Below, piece after piece: positions 1 through 9,594 of a stretch of 58,829 nucleotides of DNA (position 1 is its first letter; each line of letters starts with the position of its first letter). Location of the stretch: positions 1 to 58,829 of the forward strand of contig NZ_QAJK01000013.1 in the NCBI RefSeq assembly GCF_003852515.1. Direction: 5' to 3'. This DNA is from Variovorax sp. KBW07. GTDB lineage: Bacteria > Pseudomonadota > Gammaproteobacteria > Burkholderiales > Burkholderiaceae_C. The translations under genes were made by a program, and so were the position numbers. The notes under the pieces were generated by a model. It ran no database searches. It saw only the letters and a list, made by a program, of their open reading frames with translations, and was not told the origin of the DNA.

Positions 1-23
1 ACCCGGTGTCATTCGCACGCGCC
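1..23 (+). repeat. 23-bp element, inverted partner at window end
   Basis: This stretch matches the reverse complement of 58804-58826 at 22 of 23 positions. It lies 78 bases before the start codon of the first binding-protein gene; its partner lies 72 bases before the start of the D-aminoacylase gene. It may be a dispersed intergenic repeat or a shared regulatory site. The element may extend beyond the left edge of the window. Confidence 0.6.
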
Positions 24-101
24 CTGAACAGCAGCGCCAGGAACAAGAGCCCACGTAACGCAAGCACGCCAGCAACTCAACGCAATGTCGGAGCACAAAA
101 A

Positions 102-1247
102 ATGAACAAGAACCTCGTTCGAATCCTAGGCGCCACAGCCGTAGCACTGGCCGCCGCGCAGACCATGGCAGCCGACCTCAAGATCGGCTTCATCAGCTCG
201 CTCTCGGGCCCCGTCGCGGCGCTGGGCGTGCCGTATGAGAAGGGTATTCGCGCCGCCATTGCCGAACGTCCGGAGATCGGCGGGCGCAAGGTCCAGCTCA
301 TCGTGCTCGACGACGCTTCGGACCCGACCACCGCTGGCCGCAATGCGCGCAAGCTCATTACCGAAGACAAGGTCGACGTCCTCATCGGCACCTCGGGCGT
401 GCCCGGTGCCATGGCCATCGCCTCGGTGGCGCGGGAGCTCAACACGCCGCTGATCTCGCCCACCCCCGTGACCATCCCGGGCGCCGAAGGCGCGTGGACC
501 GTCACCGTGTCGCAGCCGTTTTCGCTCATGGTCGCGGGTGTGGTCGACCGCATGCAGAAGTCGGGCGTGAAGACGGTCGCCTTCATCGGCTTTTCCGATG
601 CACTGGGCGACCTGGCCTACGACTCGCTCATGAAGAGCACGGCCGCCGCCGGCATCAAGGTGGTCGCGAACGAGCGCTATGCGCGCAGCGATTCTTCGGT
701 GGCGGGGCAGGTGCTGAAGATCGTCGCGGCACGGCCCGACGCGGTGTTCGCGGGCAACTCCGGGACGCCCGGCGCGCTGCCCTACATCGCGCTCGCGGAG
801 CGTGGCTACAAGGGCAGGATCTACGGCACGCATGGGCTCATCAACGCCGACTTCGTGCGCGTGGGCGGTGCTTCCATCGAAGGCCTGCAGGTGCCCAGCG
901 GCCCGGTGCTGGTGGCCGACCAGTTGCCTGACAGCAACCCGATCAAAAAGGTGTCGATGGGCTTTCGCGCGGCTTACCAGAAGGTCAACGGCGCGGTGCC
1001 CACGGATGCGTTCTCTTCGTACACCTACGACGCTTACCTGCTGCTGGCCGATGCGGCCTCGCGCACCAAGGGCGAGCCGGGCACGCCGCAATTCCGCACG
1101 GCGCTGCGCGATGCCATCGTGAGCACGAAGGAGCTGGTGGGCACGCACGGCATCTACACCTTCAAGCCCGACGACCGCTACGGGTCGGACCAGCGCGGCG
1201 TGGTCATCGTGCAGATGGTCAAGGGGCAGTGGAAGCTGGTTCCTTGA
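102..1247 (+). CDS. ABC transporter periplasmic substrate-binding protein (LivK/HBL type), copy 1
   Basis: Type I periplasmic binding protein of 381 residues, of the branched-chain amino acid/aromatic acid uptake family. The ATG at 102 is preferred over an earlier in-frame start because it follows GGAG at 90-93 and gives a clean signal peptide (MNKNLVRILG, a hydrophobic stretch, cleavage near AAQTMA-ADLK). The mature protein starts with the family motif KIGFISSLSGP and contains DDASDPTTAGRNARKL and GTSGVPGAMA. It is strongly similar along its whole length to the protein at 3143-4306, but differs around residues 130-150, where the ligand is likely contacted. It presumably delivers an aromatic acid to the permease/ATPase genes downstream. 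The substrate cannot be read from the sequence. Confidence 0.9.
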   Translation: MNKNLVRILGATAVALAAAQTMAADLKIGFISSLSGPVAALGVPYEKGIRAAIAERPEIGGRKVQLIVLDDASDPTTAGRNARKLITEDKVDVLIGTSGVPGAMAIASVARELNTPLISPTPVTIPGAEGAWTVTVSQPFSLMVAGVVDRMQKSGVKTVAFIGFSDALGDLAYDSLMKSTAAAGIKVVANERYARSDSSVAGQVLKIVAARPDAVFAGNSGTPGALPYIALAERGYKGRIYGTHGLINADFVRVGGASIEGLQVPSGPVLVADQLPDSNPIKKVSMGFRAAYQKVNGAVPTDAFSSYTYDAYLLLADAASRTKGEPGTPQFRTALRDAIVSTKELVGTHGIYTFKPDDRYGSDQRGVVIVQMVKGQWKLVP

Positions 1248-1309
1248 GCATCGCAGGCACCAGCACCAGCAAGATCGTCATCACCGCCTGAGCCACCGAG
1301 CCCAACGCC

Positions 1310-2635
1310 ATGACCACCTACCGCAATCGCCCCGATCTTGTCGCGGCGCTGGTGCAGGACGACCGGGTGCACCGCGACCTGTACCTGAGCGAGGAGATTT
1401 TTGCGCTCGAACAGGAACGCCTGTTCGCGAACACCTGGGTTTTTCTGGGCCACGCGAGCCAGGTGCCCGAGCCCGGCGACTTCGTGACGCAAGACATCGC
1501 CGGGCGGCCGCTGCTGATGGTGCGCCAGCCCGATGGCGCGGTGCACGTCATGTACAACCGCTGCGCCCACAAGGGCACGCAACTGGTGACCGACGAGAGC
1601 GGCAACACCGGCCGCTTCTTCCGCTGCCCGTACCACGCGTGGACCTACAAGCTCGACGGCGCGCCGCTCGGGCTGCCGCTGAAGAACGGCTACGAGGGCA
1701 CGCAGCTCAAGGCCTGCGAGTCGGGGCGGGGCTTGTCGGTGGTGAAGCACGTGAAGGTGTACCGCGACTTCGTGTTCGTGCGGCTGTCCGACACGGGCCC
1801 GTCGTTCGAGGACTACTTCGGCGAAGTGCTGGGCGCCATCGACAACATGGTCGACCGCTCGCCCGAAGGCAAGCTCACGGTGGGCGGCGGCGTGCTGCGC
1901 AACATCGTCCATTGCAACTGGAAGATGTACCTGGAGAACATCAACGACACGGTGCACCCGATGTCGACGCACGAGTCGGCCACCAAGGCGGCCGAGGCGC
2001 TGTGGGAAGGCCATGCACCCACCGACCCCAAGCCGATGGCCATGGAGCAGATATTGCCCTTCGGCTCGGGCTACGAATTCTTCGACAAGATGGGCGGACG
2101 GGTGTTCGCCAACGGCCACAGCGTGCTGGGCGTGAACTTCAGCATCCACTCCAACTATGCGCAGCTGCCCGAGTACGAGGCCGCGATGCAGGCCGCACAC
2201 GGGGCGGAGCGGGCGGCCGACATTTTGCAGCGCTCGCCGCAGAACTCGGTCTTCTATCCGAGCCTTTCCGTGAAGGGTTCTCCGCAGGCGATTCGCGTCA
2301 TTCGCCCGCTGGCGGCTGACCGCACGCTCATCGAGGCCTGGAGCTTCCGTGCGGCGGGCGCGCCGGCGCTGCTGTTCGAGCGCGCCATGAACTACAACCG
2401 GCTGGTGTTCTCGCCGATGTCGGTGGTGGCGCACGACGACGTGCACCTGTTCGAGAGCATCCAGCAGGGCCTGCGCGCCGGCGGCAACGAATGGGTGAGC
2501 CTGCACCGCAACTTCGACGCCGCCGAGCTGGCACAACCGACGATCACCACCAACGGCACGAACGAGCTGCTCATGCGCAACCAGTTCCGCGCCTGGGCGA
2601 AGTCGATGGCCGCCGGCACGGAGGCCGCGCCATGA
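1310..2635 (+). CDS. Rieske aromatic-ring-hydroxylating dioxygenase, alpha (oxygenase) subunit
   Basis: 441 residues, normal for the family. The Rieske [2Fe-2S] ligands are C85-x-H87 and C106-x2-H109 (NRCAHKG and CPYHAW). The mononuclear iron site is visible as ENINDTVHPMSTH, with D213 as the electron-bridging Asp and H216 and H221 as iron ligands. It should insert O2 into an aromatic ring using electrons from a separate reductase. No reductase or ferredoxin gene is seen in the window. Its stop overlaps the start of the beta-subunit gene by four bases (ATGA). No good ribosome-binding site precedes 1310, so translation may be coupled to the binding-protein gene 62 bases upstream. The benzoate/anthranilate dioxygenase type is the nearest general match, but the substrate is unproven. 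Confidence 0.92.
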   Translation: MTTYRNRPDLVAALVQDDRVHRDLYLSEEIFALEQERLFANTWVFLGHASQVPEPGDFVTQDIAGRPLLMVRQPDGAVHVMYNRCAHKGTQLVTDESGNTGRFFRCPYHAWTYKLDGAPLGLPLKNGYEGTQLKACESGRGLSVVKHVKVYRDFVFVRLSDTGPSFEDYFGEVLGAIDNMVDRSPEGKLTVGGGVLRNIVHCNWKMYLENINDTVHPMSTHESATKAAEALWEGHAPTDPKPMAMEQILPFGSGYEFFDKMGGRVFANGHSVLGVNFSIHSNYAQLPEYEAAMQAAHGAERAADILQRSPQNSVFYPSLSVKGSPQAIRVIRPLAADRTLIEAWSFRAAGAPALLFERAMNYNRLVFSPMSVVAHDDVHLFESIQQGLRAGGNEWVSLHRNFDAAELAQPTITTNGTNELLMRNQFRAWAKSMAAGTEAAP

Positions 2636-3102
2636 ACGACCCGCGCGACTTCATCGCCCACGAGGCGGCGCTACTCGACGAACGGCGCTTCGACGACTGG
2701 CTGGCCCTGTTCACCGACGACGGCCACTACTGGGTGCCGCTGCTGGGCGCGGCCCAGGCCGACCCGTTCTCGCACAACTCGCTGGCCTACGAAGACCGGC
2801 TGCTGCTGCAACTGCGCGTCGACCGCCTGAAGAACCCGCGTGCGCACTCGCAGCACCCGGCCAGCCACAGCCAGCACGTGCTGCAGCCTTCGCGCGTCGC
2901 GGACGAAGACGCGGCAAGCGGCGAGGTGCTGCTGCACACCCCTTTCATCTACATCGAGGCGCGCGGCGAAAGCCAGGTCTTGCTGAGCGGCACGGCCCGC
3001 CACCGGCTGGTGCGCACGCCTTCGGGCTGGGCCATCCGCCAGAAGCGCATCGACCTGCTCAATGCCGGGCGCGCCCTGCCGGCCATCCAGTTGTTCATCT
3101 GA
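2632..3102 (+). CDS. Aromatic-ring-hydroxylating dioxygenase, beta subunit
   Basis: 156 residues, the size of the small structural subunit of Rieske oxygenases (SnoaL/NTF2-like fold). Typical family text includes FIAHEAALLDERRFDDWLAL near the N-terminus, DGHYWVPL and YEDRLLLQLRVDRL. The chosen ATG at 2632 overlaps the alpha-subunit stop (ATGA), giving translational coupling and a likely 1:1 subunit ratio. The beta subunit has no metal ligands and supports the alpha3beta3 assembly. Confidence 0.9.
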   Translation: MNDPRDFIAHEAALLDERRFDDWLALFTDDGHYWVPLLGAAQADPFSHNSLAYEDRLLLQLRVDRLKNPRAHSQHPASHSQHVLQPSRVADEDAASGEVLLHTPFIYIEARGESQVLLSGTARHRLVRTPSGWAIRQKRIDLLNAGRALPAIQLFI

Positions 3103-3142
3103 GTTTTCCGTTCCTTCCATCCATCCTCACTGGAGCTACGAC

Positions 3143-4306
3143 ATGAAGAGCCTGATGCAGACCCTGACGCGCGGTGCCCTTGCCGCCGCGCTGACCGCCT
3201 GTGGCGTTGCGAGCGTTTTTGCGGCCGACCTGAAGGTCGGACTGAGCGTGTCGCTGTCGGGGCCCAACTCCTCGCTCGGCGTGCCCTACGCCAAGGGCAT
3301 GCAGGCCGCGCTGGCCTACAAGCCGGAGGTGAACGGCCGCAAGGTTCAGCTCATCGTGCTGGACGACGGCTCCGACCCGACCACGGCCGGGCGCAATGCG
3401 CGCAAGCTGATCGAGGAAGAAAAGGTCGATGTGCTGATGGGCACCTCGGGCGTGCCCGCCGCCATTGCGATGGCGCAGGTGGGCAAGGAGGCGAAGACGC
3501 CGATGATCGGCCTCACGCCCATCCTGCTCGATCCGAACGAGAACCCATGGGTCATGACGGTGGCGCAGCCGACGCAACTGATGATCGACGCGGTGGTCGA
3601 GCGCATGAAGCGCAACAACGTCAAGACGGTGGGCTACATCGGCTTCACCGATGCCTGGGGCGACCTGGTGTACGACGCGCTCATGAAGGCCGCGCCCGGC
3701 GCCGGCATCAAGGTGGTGAGCAACGAGCGCTATGCGCGCGCCGACGCCTCGGTCACGGGCCAGGTGCTGAAGATCGTGGCGCTGCGGCCCGATGCGGTCA
3801 TGACCGGCGGCGCCGGCACGCCGGGCGCATTGCCTTTCCTTGCACTGGCCGAGCGCGGCTACAAGGGCGGCGTGTACGGCCAGCACGGGCTGATCAACCC
3901 CGACTTCGTGCGCGTGGTCGGCGCGGCAGGGCAGAACGCCTTGATGCCCACCGGCCCGGTGATCGTGGCCGAGCAGTTGCCGGACAACTACCCGACCAAG
4001 AAGATCGCGGCCGACTTCCGCGCCGCATTCCAGAAGGTCAACAACGCACCGACCAGCGACGCCTTCTCGGCCTATTCGTTCGACGGCTGGCTGGTGTTCG
4101 CCGATGCGGCATCGCGCGCCATGAAGAAGGCCGAGCCGGGAACGCCGGAGTTTCGCGTGGCGCTGCGCGACGCCATCTTCAGCACGAAGGAAGTGGTGGG
4201 CACGCACGGCGTGTACAGCTTCAAGCCGGGCAGCCTGTATGGCGTGGACGAACGCGCCCGCGTGATCGTCAAGCTCGACAACGGCCAATGGAAGCTCGCA
4301 CCTTGA
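3143..4306 (+). CDS. ABC transporter periplasmic substrate-binding protein (LivK/HBL type), copy 2
   Basis: 387 residues from the ATG at 3143, which follows TGGAG at 3131-3135. The signal peptide ends near ASVFA-ADLK. The mature part repeats the landmarks of the first copy (KVGLSVSLSGP, DDGSDPTTAGRNARKL, GTSGVPAAIA, ERYARADASVTGQ), so the two genes arose by duplication. They now flank the dioxygenase genes. The ligand-contact area (GLTPILLDPNENPW) differs from copy 1, suggesting a related but distinct ligand or affinity for one shared transporter. Confidence 0.92.
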   Translation: MKSLMQTLTRGALAAALTACGVASVFAADLKVGLSVSLSGPNSSLGVPYAKGMQAALAYKPEVNGRKVQLIVLDDGSDPTTAGRNARKLIEEEKVDVLMGTSGVPAAIAMAQVGKEAKTPMIGLTPILLDPNENPWVMTVAQPTQLMIDAVVERMKRNNVKTVGYIGFTDAWGDLVYDALMKAAPGAGIKVVSNERYARADASVTGQVLKIVALRPDAVMTGGAGTPGALPFLALAERGYKGGVYGQHGLINPDFVRVVGAAGQNALMPTGPVIVAEQLPDNYPTKKIAADFRAAFQKVNNAPTSDAFSAYSFDGWLVFADAASRAMKKAEPGTPEFRVALRDAIFSTKEVVGTHGVYSFKPGSLYGVDERARVIVKLDNGQWKLAP

Positions 4307-4349
4307 ACCTCTTTCCGATGCTGACGACGACTTTCGAAAAGGCTTTTCT

Positions 4350-5405
4350 ATGACATGGGACGTGGCGCTGATTCTCGTCACCGATGGCCTGGCCAACGGT
4401 GCCGTCTATCTGCTGGCCGGGCTGGGGCTGGTATTGATCTTTTCCGTCACGCGGGTGGTGTTCGTGCCGTTCGGCGACATCGCGGCTTTTGCCGCCCTGT
4501 CGCTGGCGGCTTTCGAAACCGGCCGCGTGCCGCCGACCATCGGCATGGTGGCCGTGCTTGCCGCGCTGGCGCTGGCAACGGAAATCGGCAGCCTGCTGCG
4601 GCGCGGCGAAGCGGCGCGCATTCCCAAGGCGGTGCTGATGTGGGGCGTGCTGCCCGCGATTCCGTGCGTGCTCGCATGGCTGGCGGCGCGCCCCGGCGTG
4701 CCGGTGGCGGTGCACATCGCGGTGGCCGTGCTGCTGGTGGTGCCCATTGCGCCGCTGCTGGCGCGGGTGGTGTTCCAGCCGATTGCCGATGCGTCGGTGC
4801 TGGTGCTGCTGATCGTGTCGCTGGCGCTGCACTTTCTGTTGTCGGGCCTGGGCCTGCTGTTCTTCGGGCCTGAAGGTTCGCGCACCACGCCGCTCACCAG
4901 CGCCGTGTTCACGCTGGGCGATGGCTTCACGGTCAGCGGGCAGGTGGTGCTGATGGTGGGGGCGGCCATCGTGCTGAGCGGGTTGTTCTTCCTGGTGTTC
5001 GAGCGCACGGTGGCCGGCAAGGCGCTGCGCGCCACGGCGGTCAACCGGGTCGGCGCGCGGCTGGTCGGCATCCGGCCGGTGCGCACGGCCCTGCTGGCCT
5101 ATGGCTGCGCCTCGTTGCTGGCCGGGCTGATCGGCGTGCTGATCGCGCCGGTGACGACCATGTACTACGACTCGGGTTTCATCATCGGCCTGAAGGCTTT
5201 CGTGGCCGCGATCATTGGCGGGCTCGTGAGCTACCCGATGACGGCCGTGGGCGCGCTCGCGGTCGGCGTGGTGGAAAGCTTTGCCTCGTTCTGGAGCGGC
5301 GCGCTGAAAGACGTGATCGTCTTCAGCCTGCTGATTCCGGTGCTCATGTTGCGGTCGTTCATGGCGGCCCACGCCGAAGAGGAAGAAGACGAGGTGGACC
5401 AATGA
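4350..5405 (+). CDS. Branched-chain/aromatic acid ABC transporter permease, LivH type
   Basis: 351-residue integral membrane protein with about eight hydrophobic segments and the LivH-like start LILVTDGLANGAVYLLAGLG. The signature region for contact with the ATPase is near LRATAVNRVGARLVGIRPVR. It forms one half of the membrane pore for the substrate brought by the two binding proteins. The acidic C-terminal tail (EEEEDEVDQ) overlaps the next gene's start by four bases (ATGA). It is cotranscribed with its neighbours. Confidence 0.9.
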   Translation: MTWDVALILVTDGLANGAVYLLAGLGLVLIFSVTRVVFVPFGDIAAFAALSLAAFETGRVPPTIGMVAVLAALALATEIGSLLRRGEAARIPKAVLMWGVLPAIPCVLAWLAARPGVPVAVHIAVAVLLVVPIAPLLARVVFQPIADASVLVLLIVSLALHFLLSGLGLLFFGPEGSRTTPLTSAVFTLGDGFTVSGQVVLMVGAAIVLSGLFFLVFERTVAGKALRATAVNRVGARLVGIRPVRTALLAYGCASLLAGLIGVLIAPVTTMYYDSGFIIGLKAFVAAIIGGLVSYPMTAVGALAVGVVESFASFWSGALKDVIVFSLLIPVLMLRSFMAAHAEEEEDEVDQ

Positions 5406-7198
5406 ACGCCAACAACAGGAACCGCAAGCGCATGGCGTGGATTGCCGCCGTGGTGGTCGTGCTGGCTCTGGTGCCGGCACTGGCGGGCAGCTTCACTGTC
5501 TCGCTGCTGAACGACATCGGCATCGGCGCACTGGTGGCGCTGGGGCTGGTGCTGCTCACCGGCGTGGGCGGCGCCACGTCGTTCGGGCAGGCGGCCTTCG
5601 TAGGCATCGCGGCCTATGCGACGGCGTGGCTCACGACCACGCAGGGCCTGTCGCCCTGGCTCGGGCTGCTGTTCGCGCTGCTGCTGACGGGCCTGTCGGC
5701 GCTGGCCATCGGCATGCTCACGCTGCGGCTCGGCGGGCACTTCCTGCCGCTGAGCACCATCGCCTGGGGGCTGTCGATCGCGATGCTGTTCGGCAACGTC
5801 GATGCGCTGGGGCGGCACACGGGGCTGTCGAACATTCCGGCGCTGCAGATCGCCGGCTGGTCGCTGGCCGACCCGCGTGCGATGTACTACCTGATCTGGG
5901 TGGTGGTCGGGCTGGCCTGCCTGTTCAGCCACAACCTGCTGCAGTCGCGGCCAGGCCGTGCGATCCGCGGGCTGCGCGGCGGTGCAACGTTGCTGGCCAG
6001 CGTGGGTGCCGACGCCTACCGCGTGCGGCTCACGCTGTTCGTGACGGCCGCGCTGTTCGCGGGGCTGGCCGGCTGGCTCTATGCGCACATGAACCGCTTC
6101 GTGAGCCCGTCGCCTTTCGACGTGCGCGCCAGCATCGAGTACCTGCTGATGGCGGTGGCCGGCGGGCTCGGGCAGCTCGCGGGCGCGCTGGTGGGCGCCG
6201 CGCTGGTGCTGGTGCTCAAGAACGGCCTGCAAGACGTGCTGCCGATGCTCACGCAGCGCGCGGGGCAACTGGAGGCCGTGGCCTTTGCCGCGCTGTTCAT
6301 CCTGCTGCTGCACTTTGCGCGCGGCGGCGTGATGGGCCTGCTGCGGCGCTGGACGCACCGCCGCGGCGTGGCCCAGGGCGCATCGCGCCACGAGGCGCCG
6401 CCGGTCGACCCGCTGCCGCATCGCCAGTTGCCCGAGCGTGGCACGCAGGTGCTGTCGGTGAACGGCGCGGTCAAGCGCTTCGGCGGGCTGGTGGCGGTGA
6501 ACGACGTGAGCTTCGATGTGAAGGCCGGCGAGATCGTCGGGTTGATCGGGCCCAACGGAGCGGGCAAGTCGACCATGTTCAACCTGCTGACCTGCACGCT
6601 GCCGATGACCTCGGGGCAGGTGCGCTTCCTGGACCACGACATCGCCGGCATGCCGCAGCGGCAGGTGGCGCGGCTGGGCCTGGCGCGCACCTTCCAGCAC
6701 GTGAAGCTGCGGCCCCGCATGAGCCTGCTCGACAACGTGGCGCTGGGCGCGCATTCGCGCACGCGCTCCGGCATCCTGAAGGCGGGGCTTCGGCTCGACC
6801 GCGCGGAAGAGATGCAGATCCTGCAGGAGGCGCAGCGCCAACTCGACCGCATCGGCCTGGGCGACCGCGCGCATGAACTGGCGGGCAGCCTGCCGCTGGG
6901 CACGCAGCGCATCCTGGAGATTGCGCGTGCGCTGGCCGCCGACCCGGTGCTGCTGGTGCTCGACGAGCCCGCGGCCGGCCTGCGCCGCAAGGAAAAGATG
7001 GCGCTCGGCGACCTGCTGCGCAAGCTGCGGGAAGAGGGCGTGACCATCCTGATCGTCGAACACGACATGGACTTCGTGATGAAACTGGTGGACCGGCTGG
7101 TGGTGATGAACTTCGGCTCCAAGCTCGTGGAGGGCGTGCCGTCGGCGGTGCGCGCCGACGAGCGCGTGCAGGCGGCTTACCTGGGGAGCGTTGTATGA
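5402..7198 (+). CDS. Fused ABC permease-ATPase (LivM-LivG fusion)
   Basis: 598 residues combining two usually separate subunits. Residues about 1-310 are a LivM-type permease ([20 protein letters not shown], then [16 protein letters not shown]). After a linker, residues about 350-598 are a LivG-type ATPase with Walker [10 protein letters not shown] at about 383-391 and Walker B LLVLDEP with D521. The signature loop is degenerate ([19 protein letters not shown]), as is common in LivG proteins. The fusion fixes permease and ATPase in one chain; the second ATPase is the next gene. The ATG overlaps the upstream stop. Confidence 0.92.
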   Translation: MNANNRNRKRMAWIAAVVVVLALVPALAGSFTVSLLNDIGIGALVALGLVLLTGVGGATSFGQAAFVGIAAYATAWLTTTQGLSPWLGLLFALLLTGLSALAIGMLTLRLGGHFLPLSTIAWGLSIAMLFGNVDALGRHTGLSNIPALQIAGWSLADPRAMYYLIWVVVGLACLFSHNLLQSRPGRAIRGLRGGATLLASVGADAYRVRLTLFVTAALFAGLAGWLYAHMNRFVSPSPFDVRASIEYLLMAVAGGLGQLAGALVGAALVLVLKNGLQDVLPMLTQRAGQLEAVAFAALFILLLHFARGGVMGLLRRWTHRRGVAQGASRHEAPPVDPLPHRQLPERGTQVLSVNGAVKRFGGLVAVNDVSFDVKAGEIVGLIGPNGAGKSTMFNLLTCTLPMTSGQVRFLDHDIAGMPQRQVARLGLARTFQHVKLRPRMSLLDNVALGAHSRTRSGILKAGLRLDRAEEMQILQEAQRQLDRIGLGDRAHELAGSLPLGTQRILEIARALAADPVLLVLDEPAAGLRRKEKMALGDLLRKLREEGVTILIVEHDMDFVMKLVDRLVVMNFGSKLVEGVPSAVRADERVQAAYLGSVV

Positions 7199-7275
7199 GC
7201 GCCGCACGGCCGCCCGAAGGCGCGGGCCCCCTTCAGGGGGGAGGAGAAGTACACGAAGTGACAAGCCTGGGGGTA
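7199..7275. repeat. Probable Comamonadaceae-type intergenic repeat
   Basis: The spacer between the fused transporter gene and the next ATPase is a GC-rich palindromic stretch containing CCCCCTTCAGGGGG followed by a GAAGTACACGAAGTGACAAG-like segment and GCCTGGGGG. From memory, blocks like this recur between genes in Variovorax and relatives. It splits the otherwise overlapping operon and could form a hairpin in the mRNA. Repeat status was not tested. Confidence 0.5.
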
Positions 7276-7280
7276 GTGAA

Positions 7281-8012
7281 ATGAGCGCGATGTTGGAGAT
7301 TGGCGACCTGCATGTGTCCTACGGGCAAGTGGAGGCGGTGCGCGGTGTGTCGCTCGACCTGCAGCCGGGGCAGATCATCTCGGTGATCGGGCCGAACGGC
7401 GCGGGCAAGACCACGCTGCTGGCGGCTGCCATGGGCCTGTTGCCGTGCAAGGGCACGCTGCGCTTCGAGGGCGAAGACCTGCAGGGGCTCGACGTGGAAG
7501 CGCGCGTGGAGCGCGGCCTGTGCCTGGTGCCCGAGAAGCGCGAGCTGTTCGGCGAGCTGACGGTGCTCGACAACCTGCAGCTCGGTGCCTATGCCAAGCG
7601 GCTGCGCAGCGATGCGATGAAGCGGCAGTTGCAGTCGGTGTACGACCGCTTTCCGCGGCTGGCCGAGCGCCGCGCGCAGCGGGCCGACACGCTGTCGGGT
7701 GGCGAGCGGCAGATGCTGGCGGTGGGACGTGCGCTGATGTCCGCGCCGCGCCTGCTGATGCTCGATGAGCCCAGCCTGGGCCTTGCGCCGCTGATCGTTC
7801 GCGACATCTTGACCATCGTGCGCAAGCTGCGCGACGACGGCGTGTCGATCCTGCTGGTGGAGCAGAACGCGCGTGCCGCGCTCGAAAGCTCCGACCAGGG
7901 CTACGTGCTGGAGACCGGCGAGATCGCGCTCTCGGGCGCCTCGGCCGAACTGGCGAGCGACCCGCGCGTGCAGGCGACCTACCTGGGTGGAGGCACGCAC
8001 GATGACGAGTGA
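7281..8012 (+). CDS. ABC transporter ATP-binding protein, LivF type
   Basis: 243 residues starting [16 protein letters not shown]. An in-frame ATG at 7191 was rejected because it would translate the repeat and lacks family similarity. Walker A is GPNGAGKTT, the signature motif is [15 protein letters not shown] and Walker B is [11 protein letters not shown], all intact. It is the second ATPase of the transporter formed with the genes at 4350-7198. The last 11 bases overlap the start of the CoA-ligase gene. Confidence 0.92.
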   Translation: MSAMLEIGDLHVSYGQVEAVRGVSLDLQPGQIISVIGPNGAGKTTLLAAAMGLLPCKGTLRFEGEDLQGLDVEARVERGLCLVPEKRELFGELTVLDNLQLGAYAKRLRSDAMKRQLQSVYDRFPRLAERRAQRADTLSGGERQMLAVGRALMSAPRLLMLDEPSLGLAPLIVRDILTIVRKLRDDGVSILLVEQNARAALESSDQGYVLETGEIALSGASAELASDPRVQATYLGGGTHDDE

Positions 8013-9591
8013 AGCCCGCGCGGTGCCGCCGGCACAACGCACGCTGCCCGCCATGCTGCAGCGGCAGGCCGGGTTGTACGGGCAGCGGCCTTTGCTGCGT
8101 ATCGCGGGGCGGCAATGGACGCACGGCGATGCGGCGCAAGCGGCGGCCGTGCGGGCCGGTGCGTTGGCACAAGCGGGCGTGGTGCGCGGCGACCGCATTG
8201 CCGTGATGTGCGCCAACCGCATCGAATTCATCGAGACCTTCCTGGGCGCGGGCTGGCTGGGTGCGTCGGTCGTGCCGGTCAACTCGGCGTCGATGGGGCC
8301 GCAGATCGAATACTTCCTGGCGAACAGCGAAGTGAAGTTGCTGGTCATCGAGGCGGGGTTTCTGGAGCGGCTGGCCACCGCCGACCTGGGGCGCACCGCC
8401 GTGCAAGAGATCTGGGTGGTCGGCGAGGCGGCGGGTGCCGCATGGCAAGCGCCTGCTGGCGTGCGCGCGGTGCCGTACCCGGAAGGCGCCCAAGCCATCG
8501 CGCCGGCGCCGGTGCAGCCTGGCGACCCGCTCGCGATTCTCTACACCTCTGGAACCACGGGCCCGGCCAAGGGCGTGATCTGCCCGCATGCGCAGTACTT
8601 CTGGTGGGGCGTGAACAGCGCGGAAGTGCTGGGCGTGGGCCCCGACGACGTGCTGTGCACCACGCTGCCGCTGTTCCACATCAATGCGCTCAACACCTTC
8701 GCGCAGGCCGCGCTCACCGGCGCAGAAGTGGTGTTCGAGTCGCGCTTCTCGGCTTCGGGCTTCTGGCCATCGATGCGCGCGAATGGCGCCACCGTGGTCT
8801 ACCTGCTGGGGGCGATGGTGCCCATTTTGCTGGCACAGCCCGAAGGTGCCGGCGAGCGGGACCACCGTGTCCGCATCGGGCTCGGCCCCGGCGTGCCGTC
8901 GGCCGCGGGGCAGGCGTTCAAGGCGCGCACCGGTGTCTCGCTGCTCGAAGGCTACGGTTCGACCGAGACCAACTTTGCGATTGCCACCGCGCCCGACTCG
9001 CCGCGCGGCGGCGTCATGGGCTGGCTGCGTGCCGGCTTCGAGGCGCGCGTGGCCGACGAAGACGATGTAGCGCTGCCGCCCGGCGAGGCCGGTGAACTGC
9101 TGCTGCGCGCCGACGAGCCCTACGCTTTCGCGAGCGGCTACTTCAGCATGCCGGAGAAGACCGTCGAGGCTTGGCGCAACCTGTGGTTCCACACGGGCGA
9201 CCGCGTGGTGCGCGATGCCGATGGCGCGTTTCGCTTCATCGACCGCATCAAGGACGCGATCCGGCGGCGTGGCGAGAACATCTCTTCGTTCGAGGTCGAG
9301 CAGGTGCTGCTGAGCCATCCGGGCGTGGCGTCTTGCGCGGTGTATCCGGTGCGCTCCGAGCTGGCCGAAGACGAAGTGATGGCCGCACTGGTGGCGCGCG
9401 AGGGCGTGCGCATCGACCCGGCCGAGCTGGCGCGTTTCTGCGAAAGCCGCCTGCCTTACTTTGCCGTGCCGCGCTACATCGACCTGCTGCCCGACCTGCC
9501 GCGCACCGAGAACGGCAAGGTGCAGAAGTTCAAGCTGCGCGAGCGCGGCGTCGGCGCGCACACCTGGGACGGCCGGCCCGCAAGGCCGTAG
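8002..9591 (+). CDS. AMP-dependent acyl/aryl-CoA ligase
   Basis: 529 residues, ANL superfamily. The ATP-binding P-loop [11 protein letters not shown] starts at residue 181. The adenylate-binding motif is [10 protein letters not shown], the hinge region is [12 protein letters not shown]...[17 protein letters not shown], and the C-terminal catalytic lysine lies in [10 protein letters not shown]. It should activate a carboxylic acid (probably the imported aromatic acid or a ring-oxidation product) to its CoA thioester through an acyl-AMP. The ATG at 8002 overlaps the LivF stop. The partner thioesterase and MarR regulator downstream fit a CoA-based pathway. The exact acid is unknown. Confidence 0.88.
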   Translation: MTSEARAVPPAQRTLPAMLQRQAGLYGQRPLLRIAGRQWTHGDAAQAAAVRAGALAQAGVVRGDRIAVMCANRIEFIETFLGAGWLGASVVPVNSASMGPQIEYFLANSEVKLLVIEAGFLERLATADLGRTAVQEIWVVGEAAGAAWQAPAGVRAVPYPEGAQAIAPAPVQPGDPLAILYTSGTTGPAKGVICPHAQYFWWGVNSAEVLGVGPDDVLCTTLPLFHINALNTFAQAALTGAEVVFESRFSASGFWPSMRANGATVVYLLGAMVPILLAQPEGAGERDHRVRIGLGPGVPSAAGQAFKARTGVSLLEGYGSTETNFAIATAPDSPRGGVMGWLRAGFEARVADEDDVALPPGEAGELLLRADEPYAFASGYFSMPEKTVEAWRNLWFHTGDRVVRDADGAFRFIDRIKDAIRRRGENISSFEVEQVLLSHPGVASCAVYPVRSELAEDEVMAALVAREGVRIDPAELARFCESRLPYFAVPRYIDLLPDLPRTENGKVQKFKLRERGVGAHTWDGRPARP

Positions 9592-9594
9592 GCC

